Source: Bolinopsis microptera
Lineage: Eukaryota > Ctenophora > Tentaculata > Lobata > Bolinopsidae
Assembly (NCBI RefSeq): GCF_026151205.1
Contig: NC_087073.1
Coordinates: 15,333,837-15,397,836 of the forward strand
DNA: 64,000 nt
Direction of reading: 5' to 3'
Below the pieces are notes generated by a model. The model worked only from the letters and a program-made list of their open reading frames with translations, had not been told where the DNA came from and searched no databases. The position numbers were made by a program, and so were the translations under genes. Shown piece after piece: positions 52,201 to 58,724 of this stretch. How positions within the stretch are numbered: the first letter of the stretch is position 1; each line of letters starts with the position of its first letter.

Positions 52201-55041
52201 CATCATGTACCAAATCCTTTATCTTACATCGCACGACAACTTGACTAGCGCGCACGTGATTCTAACCATGATCTAAGATTCTAAGAATTCTAACAACAGT
52301 TACTGGTTACGTTATAATCAGTTAGCATTTTATTTTCATATTATAAGAAGACATTGCCCCCTCACAGTCCCCACAAATCAGGATGTTACAGCACCAACTG
52401 TCACGTGACTAAATGATGGGTGATCGGTCACTTTCTCCGGGATTCTCGTGGAGCAGTCTACACTAACACTAGTAATCAAACTCCACCAACCTCCAGCTCC
52501 AAATCAAATAATAAGCACTACAAATGTCCTGAACATCCAATCGGAAGCCAGAAATCAGGTCCTGTGATTTGGGGTAACAGTCACGTGATATTGTAAACTA
52601 GATGAAGTGTGGGTCACGTGATATTGTAAACTAGATGAAGTGTGGGAGCCAGGAGCTGGTCAGGGCAATATGAGGGGTCGGTAATTTCGTTTGAAGTTAC
52701 CTCTAAATATTCAAATTTTAAGAGTGTAGCACTATCCAGCTCAGTGGAATCAGAAATCGTATGCTAATATGACGGACCTGCGGCCTACATAGTGTACATG
52801 TGAAAAAGTAACTGGCTACTACAAAACTAGTACACAAAAACAGTGATATTGCACGATTAATAACACATAGCTCAAACTACCTGGCTAGAAGCATGATTGA
52901 GATCAAAGAGATGCAGAGATAATAGGAGCGGTAAAGTTAAGGTCCCTTTGACGTTGTTTCTTGTGTGTTCTAGTGTGTATGTGTGTGTGTATAGTATCAA
53001 TTATACATTATACCTATCGTGTGATCAACCAACCATGACAATATTTGAAATTTTTGAGATGATGGAGACCCTTGTTTAACTTGGGGACTATTCCCAATCT
53101 GCATTAACAGTTTTACGGCTGGGAAAAAATATTGTTCGCGATAATTTTGTATTCTTAACATAACAAGACATTGTTAAGCACCGAATATAGCAATTGTACA
53201 GACATACCCATCTAATCATACGGAATATTATGGACCATTGGACAATGAATTATCGGAATATACCTCTACTTCCAGGCCTCATTTGTCTCCAAATCGCTCA
53301 CAAATTGATAAACGACCATTGAATGGCGAACGAAAGACGGAGCGACGTGTTGCGGTCCATTTGTCACAGTAACAATGTTTCAATCCTCATTCCGGGTACT
53401 TATTTGTCACATAACACTATCCAGGAAGAAACTAGTCGAGCAGCTGCCAGAATGACTTTTACATGATCACAGCGACTCAGATCTAAATCTGTTCACCACA
53501 TACGCTCTGAATTCAGAAAAAAAGTCACCAATCTTGAGGTTGAAATTATCCAAGCTCAAGTTAAAACTAAAAGATCTATTATAGTGTTTTGATTGAGCCA
53601 ATGTGGAAAAATTGGACGAATTTGACATGTAGTTAGACCACATGTGATGGAGCTCACAGGTATTAGTTTCACCACATGTAGCTTCAATGGCGCTGGAAGG
53701 TACTTGCTGACCTAGTAGAACAGTCCAGATGGTGTGTATACCGACCAGGTGTTGGCAATAGTCACACGTGCATAATATGCATAATATGAGACATCATTTT
53801 AGAGACATTTCATGGGATATGTTAATATTGTTCATCGCCTATAAACAAAACTTATCTGATCACTGTAAAGGACCTAGTTTAAAGGCCTTATGATAGGGAT
53901 TGTGAGGAAAGTAGGATTTATTAAAATACCTTTTATTATGATTTTATGAAATGATGCAACTGCTATATCATAATGATTTTATGGGATAAGTGCATATTAA
54001 TATATATGCATTATGCACTGCATAATGCATATAGACTAGATGCTGAATTGCTTAGAGAAACATTGTCAACAAGAATTTACATGTATACTCCCACTCACAT
54101 TCTTATTTGCAAGTAATACAGCTAACACTACATAGTACATGTTAGTGAATTATTAGTCTCAGAACGTGACTCTAACGCTAATTCAAATTCAACACAATTT
54201 CAATATACCAGGGACATGTACAAGGACAAGACACAAAAGAAAACAATTACCTGACAAACAAGCGAAATCTGTAACTAGTTGAAATTAACTTTAAAACAAT
54301 TTGATTGATGAACCAACCTGTCGTGCATCTGTCTGCAGAATATCCGGTACCCTCACAGTTGCAAACATAACCATCAAGTTGGGGCTCGCACTTGCCCCCG
54401 TTCCTGCAGGAGTCTGTGTAAGAAAGGTTTTCACAAGCTGTTGCCTCACATCCCTCAGCAGTTCCCTCTTCTTCCACACAATTGGGAGGTGCCAGAGTTT
54501 CTCCATCTGCTTTTGTGAACTTCAATCCACTTATACACCCAGAAAATCGAGGTTCAAGGCTCATGTCTGGTTCAATTAGATCAAAGGTTGTGAATTTGCT
54601 TACACCTCCAATAAAGAGAGAAGATGAAAGTTGTAGAGTGTTGTCTGCTGCAGAGTTGTCAAAGCGCTGCTCCTTGCTAAAAGCATCATCAAGGACAACA
54701 GTTATGACACCAGATCCTACTTGAATTCTCACTGAGTGAAAAACTCCGTTTGACAGCCTCTCCCCTATTTCAAATATTTCAGTGCCACTGCCAAAATTCG
54801 AGTGCACAACCATCTTCTGATTAACAAGCTGAACTTTCAAAAAGTCTTGTGATCCATCTACTCCACCATCAGTGTACAGAAGAAGGGCATTTTCTTTATA
54901 TGTACTGAAGGAAAACAGCAAGATTCCTTTATCCCTGACTACCCAGTTACGATAACTAGCAAAGGTGTTGTCCGTGTCAAAGAATGTCTTCTCTGCAGAA
55001 GCGCAGACAATTAGTATCTGAACAAACAAAACTATTTTCAT
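18494..55041 (-). CDS. Nrxn: Alpha-type neurexin, whole gene (spliced)
   Basis: A single-pass presynaptic-type adhesion receptor. Sixteen exons were joined by hand: 55041-54318, 28868-28768, 28298-28154, 27713-27579, 27255-27090, 24512-24325, 24165-23993, 23764-23423, 23295-23032, 22782-22579, 22402-22195, 21108-20953, 20826-20674, 20311-20180, 19918-19740, 19258-18494. They total 4035 nt with every phase consistent, giving 1344 residues. Domain order is signal peptide, LNS1, EGF-A, LNS2, LNS3, EGF-B, LNS4, LNS5, EGF-C, LNS6, stalk, TM, tail: the diagnostic alpha-neurexin layout, somewhat shorter than the roughly 1500 residues of vertebrate forms. Contactin-associated proteins are excluded because no discoidin or fibrinogen-like domain is present. 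In known systems neurexins bind neuroligins and other partners across synapses. Additional first exons at 33203 and 29446 imply shorter isoforms of 1137 and 1135 residues starting at LNS2. Confidence 0.9.
19740..19918 (-). CDS. Nrxn: Neurexin exon 15: first part of LNS6
   Basis: Acceptor TTATCTCCAG, 179 nt, donor GATACG|GTTAGT. Reads [20 protein letters not shown] then [16 protein letters not shown], the first strands of an LNS fold. It enters in phase 1 and leaves in phase 0. The intron upstream is only 261 nt, leaving no room for a vertebrate-style beta promoter with its own signal-peptide exon. Confidence 0.88.
20180..20311 (-). CDS. Nrxn: Neurexin exon 14: EGF-C
   Basis: A symmetric phase 1-1 exon of 132 nt encoding one complete EGF repeat: [19 protein letters not shown] then [15 protein letters not shown], six cysteines in EGF spacing. 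A phase 1-1 exon can be skipped without breaking the frame. Confidence 0.9.
20674..20826 (-). CDS. Nrxn: Neurexin exon 13: end of LNS5
   Basis: 153 nt, phase 1-1. Reads [19 protein letters not shown] and [18 protein letters not shown], the conserved terminal strands (YIGG, FLGC) of an LNS domain. Donor AAATCAG|GTGGGT. Confidence 0.88.
20953..21108 (-). CDS. Nrxn: Neurexin exon 12: middle of LNS5
   Basis: 156 nt, phase 1-1. Reads [18 protein letters not shown], the LND-x2-WH-x-V strand typical of laminin-G/neurexin folds, then IFILEVDE. Donor TTACCG|GTGAGA. Confidence 0.88.
21109..22194 (-). other. Neurexin intron 11
   Basis: About 1.1 kb. Open frames on both strands around 21480-21860 have no recognised family; possibly a worn transposon piece. 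Confidence 0.6.
22195..22402 (-). CDS. Nrxn: Neurexin exon 11: start of LNS5
   Basis: 208 nt between CCTACTCCAG and ATCG|GTTAGT. Contains [36 protein letters not shown] and [12 protein letters not shown], the N-terminal strands of an LNS domain. Enters in phase 0, leaves in phase 1. It has no internal ATG, so a simple ORF scan would miss it. Confidence 0.88.
22462..22545. repeat. 42-bp tandem duplication in intron 10
   Basis: CCCGTTACAGCCGTTATAAT and following bases occur twice, starting at 22462 and 22503. Each copy carries TGCACGTGCA, a palindrome holding an E-box. Confidence 0.85.
22579..22782 (-). CDS. Nrxn: Neurexin exon 10: end of LNS4
   Basis: 204 nt, phase 0-0. Reads [18 protein letters not shown] then [19 protein letters not shown] and a second Cys near the end, closing the LNS4 disulphide. 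Donor TTCCAG|GTAGGA. Confidence 0.9.
23032..23295 (-). CDS. Nrxn: Neurexin exon 9: core of LNS4
   Basis: 264 nt, phase 0-0, acceptor TTTGTTTTCAG, donor ACATTC|GTAAGT. Reads [18 protein letters not shown] and [18 protein letters not shown], the classical LNS strands (RFRT..NGL, DG-x-WH). Confidence 0.9.
23423..23764 (-). CDS. Nrxn: Neurexin exon 8: end of LNS3, EGF-B, start of LNS4
   Basis: 342 nt, phase 0-0. Starts with [12 protein letters not shown] and [18 protein letters not shown] (LNS3 end). Then comes an EGF repeat [19 protein letters not shown] with [14 protein letters not shown], whose CDCTGTGY is the neurexin EGF hallmark. It ends with [14 protein letters not shown], the first strand of LNS4. 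Donor CTAAGAGA|GTGAGT. Confidence 0.92.
23993..24165 (-). CDS. Nrxn: Neurexin exon 7: middle of LNS3
   Basis: 173 nt between CCATCTCAG and AGATCG|GTACGT. Reads [20 protein letters not shown] then [16 protein letters not shown]. Enters in phase 1, leaves in phase 0. Confidence 0.88.
24325..24512 (-). CDS. Nrxn: Neurexin exon 6: start of LNS3
   Basis: 188 nt between CATAACCTCAG and CAGAAAA|GTGAGT. Reads [18 protein letters not shown] (the PVTF linker of neurexins), [19 protein letters not shown] and [11 protein letters not shown]. Enters in phase 2, leaves in phase 1. Confidence 0.9.
24874..26702. mobile_element. hAT-type composite element, 1829 bp, in neurexin intron 5
   Basis: A G-run of 17 followed by CCAATGGCATAAAATGG forms the left end; CCATTTATGCCATTGG and a C-run form the right end. 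The flanks carry the exact 8-bp repeat GGAATGTG (24866-24873 and 26703-26710). Each end holds a roughly 110-bp module (three ATGGCATAAA units, TATGGAGAAAATGG, ATTCTCCATTTTCTCC) that is itself an inverted repeat and is present at both ends in direct orientation. Between them lie units of about 245 bp: two in reverse orientation (about 25255-25630), then three in forward orientation (start points near 25785, 26028 and 26274) and a partial one. The units carry GGCAGGCCTCCCC, GAGCTCGGAATCGGGAGCTC and ATATTTTTTCGG. No transposase. Open frames in the units are repeats, not genes. Confidence 0.8.
27090..27255 (-). CDS. Nrxn: Neurexin exon 5: end of LNS2
   Basis: 166 nt between CTTTCTAG and AATATTCA|GTGAGT. 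Reads [18 protein letters not shown] and [14 protein letters not shown]; the paired cysteines and the VHGR-x-WMC end match the close of neurexin LNS2. Enters in phase 1, leaves in phase 2. Confidence 0.9.
27256..27578 (-). repeat. Neurexin intron 4 with a TAGTTTATA minisatellite
   Basis: Between about 27280 and 27380 the motif CTAGTTTATAA recurs six or seven times with small spacing changes, bracketed by two copies of TGTCAGATTCT. Confidence 0.8.
27579..27713 (-). CDS. Nrxn: Neurexin exon 4: middle of LNS2
   Basis: 135 nt between TTCACTACAG and ATCGGAG|GTAACA. Reads [20 protein letters not shown] then YNKDIFIGG, the DN-x-WH and FIGG strands of an LNS fold. Phase 1-1. Confidence 0.9.
28154..28298 (-). 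CDS. Nrxn: Neurexin exon 3: LNS2 strands
   Basis: 145 nt between AACTCTTTCAG and TTCATCT|GTGAGT. Reads [20 protein letters not shown] then [14 protein letters not shown]. Enters in phase 0, leaves in phase 1. Confidence 0.9.
28768..28868 (-). CDS. Nrxn: Neurexin exon 2: start of LNS2, common acceptor for all first exons
   Basis: 101 nt between CGTTATTTTCAG and ATCAAG|GTAAGG. Reads [20 protein letters not shown] then SLSFRIK, the first strands of LNS2. It enters in phase 1 (two bases CT complete the split codon), so any first exon ending in phase 1 joins it in frame. The first exons at 54318, 33101 and 29350 all do. Confidence 0.9.
29350..29446 (-). CDS. Nrxn: Neurexin alternative first exon b: signal peptide only
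   Basis: ATG at 29446 opens 32 codons plus one base, ending at a donor GAATACG|GTAGGT. The peptide [20 protein letters not shown] has a basic n-region and a hydrophobic core typical of a secretory signal; a short Gln-rich linker [12 protein letters not shown] follows. Joined to exon 2 it gives a 1135-residue neurexin lacking LNS1 and EGF-A. The intron to exon 2 is only 481 nt, which makes this the nearest first exon and a likely second promoter. The promoter itself is inferred, not seen. Confidence 0.8.
29447..33100 (-). other. Part of the long 5' intron, including possible promoter of exon b
   Basis: No gene or clear transposon. At 30590-30637 two CCAATCAG boxes flank a GTCACGTGAT E-box within 48 bp, about 1.15 kb upstream of exon b. 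A GA-rich microsatellite lies near 30440. Confidence 0.5.
33101..33203 (-). CDS. Nrxn: Neurexin alternative first exon c: signal peptide only
   Basis: ATG at 33203, preceded by an in-frame TAG five codons upstream, opens 34 codons plus one base to a consensus donor TGTGCCC|GTAAGT. The peptide [20 protein letters not shown] is a strong hydrophobic signal; [13 protein letters not shown] follows with one possible N-glycosylation site (NDS). It joins exon 2 in phase 1 and gives a 1137-residue neurexin without LNS1 and EGF-A. The ORF is too short for a length-filtered ORF scan. Confidence 0.7.
33204..34892 (-). other. Long 5' intron segment, no gene seen
   Basis: No gene or obvious repeat. One CACGTG at 34590. 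Several short plus-strand frames look like chance. Confidence 0.5.
34893..34953 (-). CDS. Nrxn: Neurexin alternative first exon d, candidate
   Basis: ATG at 34953, first after an in-frame TAG twelve codons upstream, opens 20 codons plus one base ending at AGAATCT|GTAAGT. The peptide [20 protein letters not shown] has one Lys and a short hydrophobic core (FVVLLTF); as a signal peptide it is marginal. The phase (1) is right for exon 2. About 270 bp upstream on the minus strand are a CACGTG (35234-35239) and a CCAAT box (ATTGG at 35218 on plus). Weaker than exons b and c because the signal is short. Confidence 0.4.
34954..37650 (-). promoter_or_regulatory. Long 5' intron segment with clustered CCAAT and E-box motifs
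   Basis: No coding exon supported. Motif clusters: ATTGG 35218 with CACGTG 35234; CACGTG 36990, CCAATCAG 37007, CCAATCAG 37047, CACGTG 37072 and CCAATCAG 37089. CCAAT boxes bind NF-Y and CACGTG binds bHLH-type factors in animals; use here is inferred. Confidence 0.4.
37651..37815. repeat. 20-bp minisatellite, 8 units
   Basis: The unit CAGAACGTGATACGGCACCT repeats eight times with single-base variants (ACAGCAC, GGCATCT, CCTTAG), followed by a partial ninth. Confidence 0.95.
37998..39317. repeat. 66-bp minisatellite, 20 units, two alternating variants
   Basis: Exactly 1320 bp of a 66-bp unit starting CTCAGATATYYTAACAGTAA and ending near TTGACACGCCTCG. Two main variants differ by linked changes: ATCTTAACAGTAAAACTG (A) and ATTCTAACAGTAAAGCTG (B). 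Because 66 is divisible by three and the unit lacks stops in several frames, long frames run through it on both strands (441 codons on plus, 136 on minus). The plus frame opens with TTG, not ATG, and there are no splice or promoter features, so it is treated as non-coding. Worn unit-like sequence (AAACTGAAGTTTAGAGTTG) at about 37871-37997 suggests the array grew from there. Confidence 0.95.
39318..54317 (-). other. Long 5' intron, 15 kb, no gene seen
   Basis: No coding exon or recognisable transposon ORF. It holds microsatellites (CTA near 40425, CTCT near 44590, GA near 45527 and 51220, CAG at about 48197, CATCCTA near 52150), a 31-bp duplication at 50894/50925 and a 33-bp duplication at 52581. 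CACGTG motifs occur at 42233, 42273, 42709, 49350, 50062, 51150, 52253, 52402, 52582 and 52615, with CCAAT boxes at 42208, 42250, 49327 and 52537. Phase-1 donors after an ATG near 39435 and 44422 lack credible signal peptides. Confidence 0.55.
52581..52646. repeat. 33-bp tandem duplication carrying an E-box
   Basis: TCACGTGATATTGTAAACTA plus 13 more bases occurs twice in succession, doubling a TCACGTGA palindrome. Confidence 0.95.
54318..55041 (-). CDS. Nrxn: Neurexin exon 1a: signal peptide, LNS1, EGF-A
   Basis: ATG at 55041 opens 241 codons plus one base to ACGACAG|GTTGGT. The signal [16 protein letters not shown] has a good cleavage context (ASA|E). LNS1 follows: [71 protein letters not shown] ends it: [18 protein letters not shown] then [15 protein letters not shown]. 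One large exon for signal, LNS1 and EGF-A resembles the first coding exon of vertebrate alpha-neurexins. It ends in phase 1 and joins exon 2 at 28868 across a 25.4-kb intron. A separate truncated gene is less likely because phase and domain order fit exactly. Confidence 0.85.
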
Positions 55042-55298
55042 CTTTAATAGGACATCAGCTGACCTATTGAGATAGTATATTAAAATGATTTAAAAAACAA
55101 TTGAAGCAATACATAATAACAGGGGTTTCAACTTTCAAGATTTTATCAGTATGGGTGGTTAATAAAGCTCAATATCATTGAAAATGATATCATTGCTATG
55201 CCTTGAGTGGTTTGTAAATATGCCATTGTTAGCCCTAAACGTATGGACTTATCATGGCGTTGTTCTAAGAATATTGAGAAACTGACCATGTGTCATTA
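55042..55298. promoter_or_regulatory. Upstream region of neurexin exon 1a
   Basis: Only about 250 bp separate the alpha start codon from LINE sequence at 55299. No TATA or CCAAT box stands out. The 5' UTR and promoter of the alpha form must lie here or inside the repeats beyond. Confidence 0.3.
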
Positions 55299-55450
55299 AC
55301 CAACGTTAATGTGGCTCTTGCTATGACTGGTGCAATCTGTAGAATTCGGCACTCGATACCTTCTGAACTATATTTGAAAATATATAATGCTCTCTTTGAA
55401 TCACATCTCAATTATGGTATACGTGTTTGGGGTGTTGTCCTAAAAAGAAC
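55299..55450 (+). mobile_element. LINE reverse-transcriptase C-terminal fragment
   Basis: Plus-strand frame reads NVALAMTGAICRIRHSIPSE and ALFESHLNYGIRVWG, the region after the catalytic box in Jockey/CR1-type RTs (compare SHLNFCSLVWG in the copy at 1-1065). Short, 5' truncated. It may be one piece of an element continued at 57940 and split by the minus-strand LINE between them. Confidence 0.6.
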
Positions 55451-55489
55451 GGTCCAATGATAGTCTTTTTATCACACAGAAGCACTGTA

Positions 55490-55525
55490 GGATACAAGGA
55501 TACAAGGATACAAGGATACAAAAGT
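55490..55525. repeat. GATACAAG microsatellite
   Basis: GGATACAAGGATACAAG-type units repeated about four times at the edge of the minus-strand LINE. Confidence 0.8.
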
Positions 55526-55689
55526 GATAATTACTTTATTGAGTACACAATAGTTGTAATTCTGAAATAATTTAAGTTACACAATTCTAATTATTTACAA
55601 GTGTGTAGGGATAATTTAGAAATGTTATTATATAATGCTAGTTTTAGAAAAATAGATAAATCGAGTTTGTATGGTTCAATCTTATTTTA

Positions 55690-57610
55690 GGGTCCTATAG
55701 CATTATGCACTTGCCAGTATTTGAGTGGAAATCTGGGCTCTTATAATAGGCTGTATAATTTTTGTTCACAGAGAGAATTGAATGGATTGCTCTTGCTGTG
55801 GCAGTGAGTGTGGTAGGATCTAGAGTTTTGTTGGAGAGCAAACCGACTAGGTCAGTAATGTTTTGGGGATGGAAATTGAATTTTTCCCTAACTAAGGAGT
55901 AGAGCAAACAGTCAATCAATACGTGACTTTCGTCCTCAATAGGCTTGAGCCCTTTGCTAAAAAAGCAGTAGGTGCACCAACGTTCTTCTCTTGGTACAAG
56001 GGGGGTTTCGTATCTGCCCCTTTCGATGTAGAGGTTGTGGCAGCTGATACGAAACCTTGTCAGACTTTTTCGAACATCAGGTATTTTGATAATTCATAGA
56101 TATGCCTCTGGTTCGAAATCATGTTTAATTAAGTTATAGAATTCTAGTTTTGGCGAGGAGGCCTTGGCAGCTTTCCAGGTATTCACGAATTCTTCCCTCA
56201 TGTTATGACTGATTTGTGTCGAGAGCTTAGATTTTGAGGAAGATGAGGGGGTGAAGTTGTATTTGGTGAGAAGCTTTGAGATGTTGGTATACCAAGGAAG
56301 TCCCAACATGATTTGTTCGTGAAATGCAGCACAGAGTAGTTCGTTTTAAGTGTTTTCAAGGCGACTATAGTAATCTATTGCAAGTTTGCAGGCTTCAAAG
56401 AATAGGGGGTGGCGCCCGCTTTCGCCCCAGCAACTTATATTTGATGCTTTTGAATGGACAGACAAGGACCACTCAAGTGCACTTGATAAACTTTAGGTGG
56501 AATTTTTCATAGTGGTCTTGAGCAATGTACTTCAAGGTATGCTGGGGGTTGGCTTTGTCATCTATTTTTGAAAGGTATCTCATGGTTTTTGAGTGGGGGC
56601 ATAAGACTTGACAGCCATAAAGCAGGATTGGTTTTATTAAGGAGTCAAATAGAATATTAAGGGCACGGTGAGAGCACCCCTGCAGATTTCGTCGATTTCA
56701 GGTGCCGACGGGACCATAAAAATTAAAAGCAAACATACATTTTTTCCCCTAAAATCGAGCGCTTTCTGCGCAAAAAAGTGACCTCCACAGAAAAAATTAA
56801 ACATGGCTTCAAATCCAAATTTGAACCAGAGATTTTTCACTTTCTCTCGATAAATTTAATTTTCAACCCAAAATAAAGTCTCAAAGGGGGAAATTACTCC
56901 GGTCAGGATTGTAGGCAATGATTATGCCAAACCATACATTTTTGTAACTTCATTAAACTTTCAATTTAGCCTAAAAGACCCTATTTCGCAAAATTTTTCC
57001 GGGGGCTGCGCCCCCTAGCCCCCGCCATTGGGTCCACCCCTGTACCCTGCTGGGGGTTGTGCCCCCAGACCCCTGCCACAGCTTACAACTTCGCTCGCCG
57101 ACAGCCCCCCCCCCCCCCCTCCAAATAAAAATCCTGGCTACGTGCCTGAGCAAAATATAGGTTTAGGGCTTTTCAGATGATTTGGCTCCTCAACAGATAC
57201 CGACGTACATAACGGTCAATATGTAGTTTAGGTTTACCTGGCCCGTAGGTTACGAATGTGCCCGAGGAGAAAAAAAAGCAAACTTAAGAAGATTTCTCGG
57301 GAACATAAAAGTTCACCTCAAAACGAAATCTGCACCTATGGGTGAGAGAGGGCATCCTTAACTATTTTGCCTTTGAGGCCATAGAGAGCACGGAGAGCCT
57401 TGGCCCTCAGCTCAGTATTTGCTGCTGTAAACGATCCATTTCTGTGGAATATTATGCCAAGATAGCAGTATTTATCGGTGTGCTGGATGGGCTGACCTCC
57501 CAATGTGAATGTTTCATAGGACTGCTTTCGTTTGGGAGGGCTGAATATTACAATCTTAGTTTTCTTAATATTTACTTCAAGGCCCATGGAGTTACAGAAA
57601 TCAAATAGAA
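55690..57610 (-). mobile_element. LINE reverse-transcriptase C-terminal half, interrupted
   Basis: Minus strand: 57587-57349 gives GLEVNIKKTKIVIFSPPKRK and YLGIIFHRNGSFTAAN, the post-YADD RT region. After the inserted 666-bp element the same frame resumes with ILFDSLIKPILLYGCQV. Further pieces at 56309-56094 (FVNTWKAAKASSPKLEFYNL) and about 56040-55695 (RGRYETPLVPREERWCTYC and ESHVLIDCLLYSLV), the Cys-containing C-terminal end, follow with frame breaks. The active-site half is missing. A different family from the copy at 1-1065. Confidence 0.7.
56675..57340. mobile_element. hAT-type non-autonomous element, 666 bp, with 8-bp target duplication
   Basis: The flanks carry the exact repeat GGTGAGAG (56667-56674 and 57341-57348). 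The imperfect inverted ends share TGCAGATTTCGT, six bases in from CA termini. It splits the minus-strand LINE: deleting the element and one TSD copy restores an open frame across the junction. The core includes a C-run at 57105-57118 and a CCCCC-rich patch but no transposase. Confidence 0.75.
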
Positions 57611-57939
57611 TGTTTTGATTTTCTGTATAAGGATCCTTTTTGGTGATCTCGACTCATATTTAGATAAGCAAGCAACATGTGCACGTACTAGACCATATGG
57701 CATGCAAAAATTAGACCATAAACAATTTGAAAAGGAGCATATACAAAACCTATTTTTAATAGATTAAAAATTCGAACGGCTCAAAACTTGTACAAATATC
57801 ACTGCATTTCAGAATTCTCTAAGATTATCAAGTACTACTGCACTGCCCAATCCCCCTTTATGAGGCTATCAACATTTCAAACCGTGCAACAAGTCTAACG
57901 GTAATTCTTCTAAATAAATCAAATACCTTTTAGTTTAAT

Positions 57940-58724
57940 GCAGCCAAGCTTTGGAACGCTGTTTATAAAAAATTTTTAACTACAAGCAATTGCCTATAAA
58001 CTTTCATTAACTTGATAAAATTGAGAAATAAAGCACTATTAATACAAGCACAGGCAGCTGACTTAAAAAATACTTGGACTCCAAACAATTTTAAATTGCA
58101 GTAATCTAATCTAATTGCAGCGGCACACACTTACTATTACTATCATGTCATGATTGTACTATAGACTGAAAATCTCTCAAATCGATTTTGGGCGCTTTTA
58201 ACCATTTGTTGTAATGTTTTTAAATACTAAATATCTAAATTAATAAAACTTTTAATCGGAACGAATTAATTAATATTTGATAATTTATTCGATATTTTTT
58301 TTATCAAATAAATATTTGATAATTTATTCGATAGTTTTGTATGATATTGATATTGATTATATTGATATTGTTATTATTGAATGAAGCTAACTCTAGACAT
58401 AAATAATATTACTTCTTTTAACAAAGGGACTTGGAGTATAAACGACCAAGTTTGCATAAATTTCTATCCAACCAAGAATTCAGGAGGCAAAGGTGGGTGC
58501 GTAAACTTTATGGTCTGCACTCTCTGATCCTGTATCACCCTGGATTCTTTTCGACGTATCTTTGTAAAACGTATATACCTTCTAGTCAATCTCTTGCTAC
58601 TCCAAGTCCCATAGGATATCTGATCTAAAGTTCGTGCTAGTTATATATATAATGAAATATATTTTTGTCTGCTTTAATTGATACTAAATAAATTGTTGTT
58701 TTCTTGAAATTGTTGTTTTCTTGT
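57940..58724 (+). mobile_element. LINE 3' end (ORF tail plus 3' UTR), copy B
   Basis: FNAAKLWNAVYKKFL near 57950 and ALLIQAQAADLKNTWTPNNF near 58035 are the last codons of a LINE ORF. The 3' UTR that follows is nearly identical to 15700-16394 and ends in the same doubled GTTGTTTTCTTG. Frame breaks show it is dead. A local duplication of TTTGATAATTTATTCGATA distinguishes it from copy A. Confidence 0.75.

Noticed and set aside
54000-54035. A TATGCATTATGCA inverted repeat as a functional site
   Set aside because: AT-rich near-palindromes of this size are common in this base composition; no flanking evidence.
54301-54724. Plus-strand frames over neurexin exon 1a
   Set aside because: Shadows of the LNS1/EGF-A exon; their peptides have no family resemblance.
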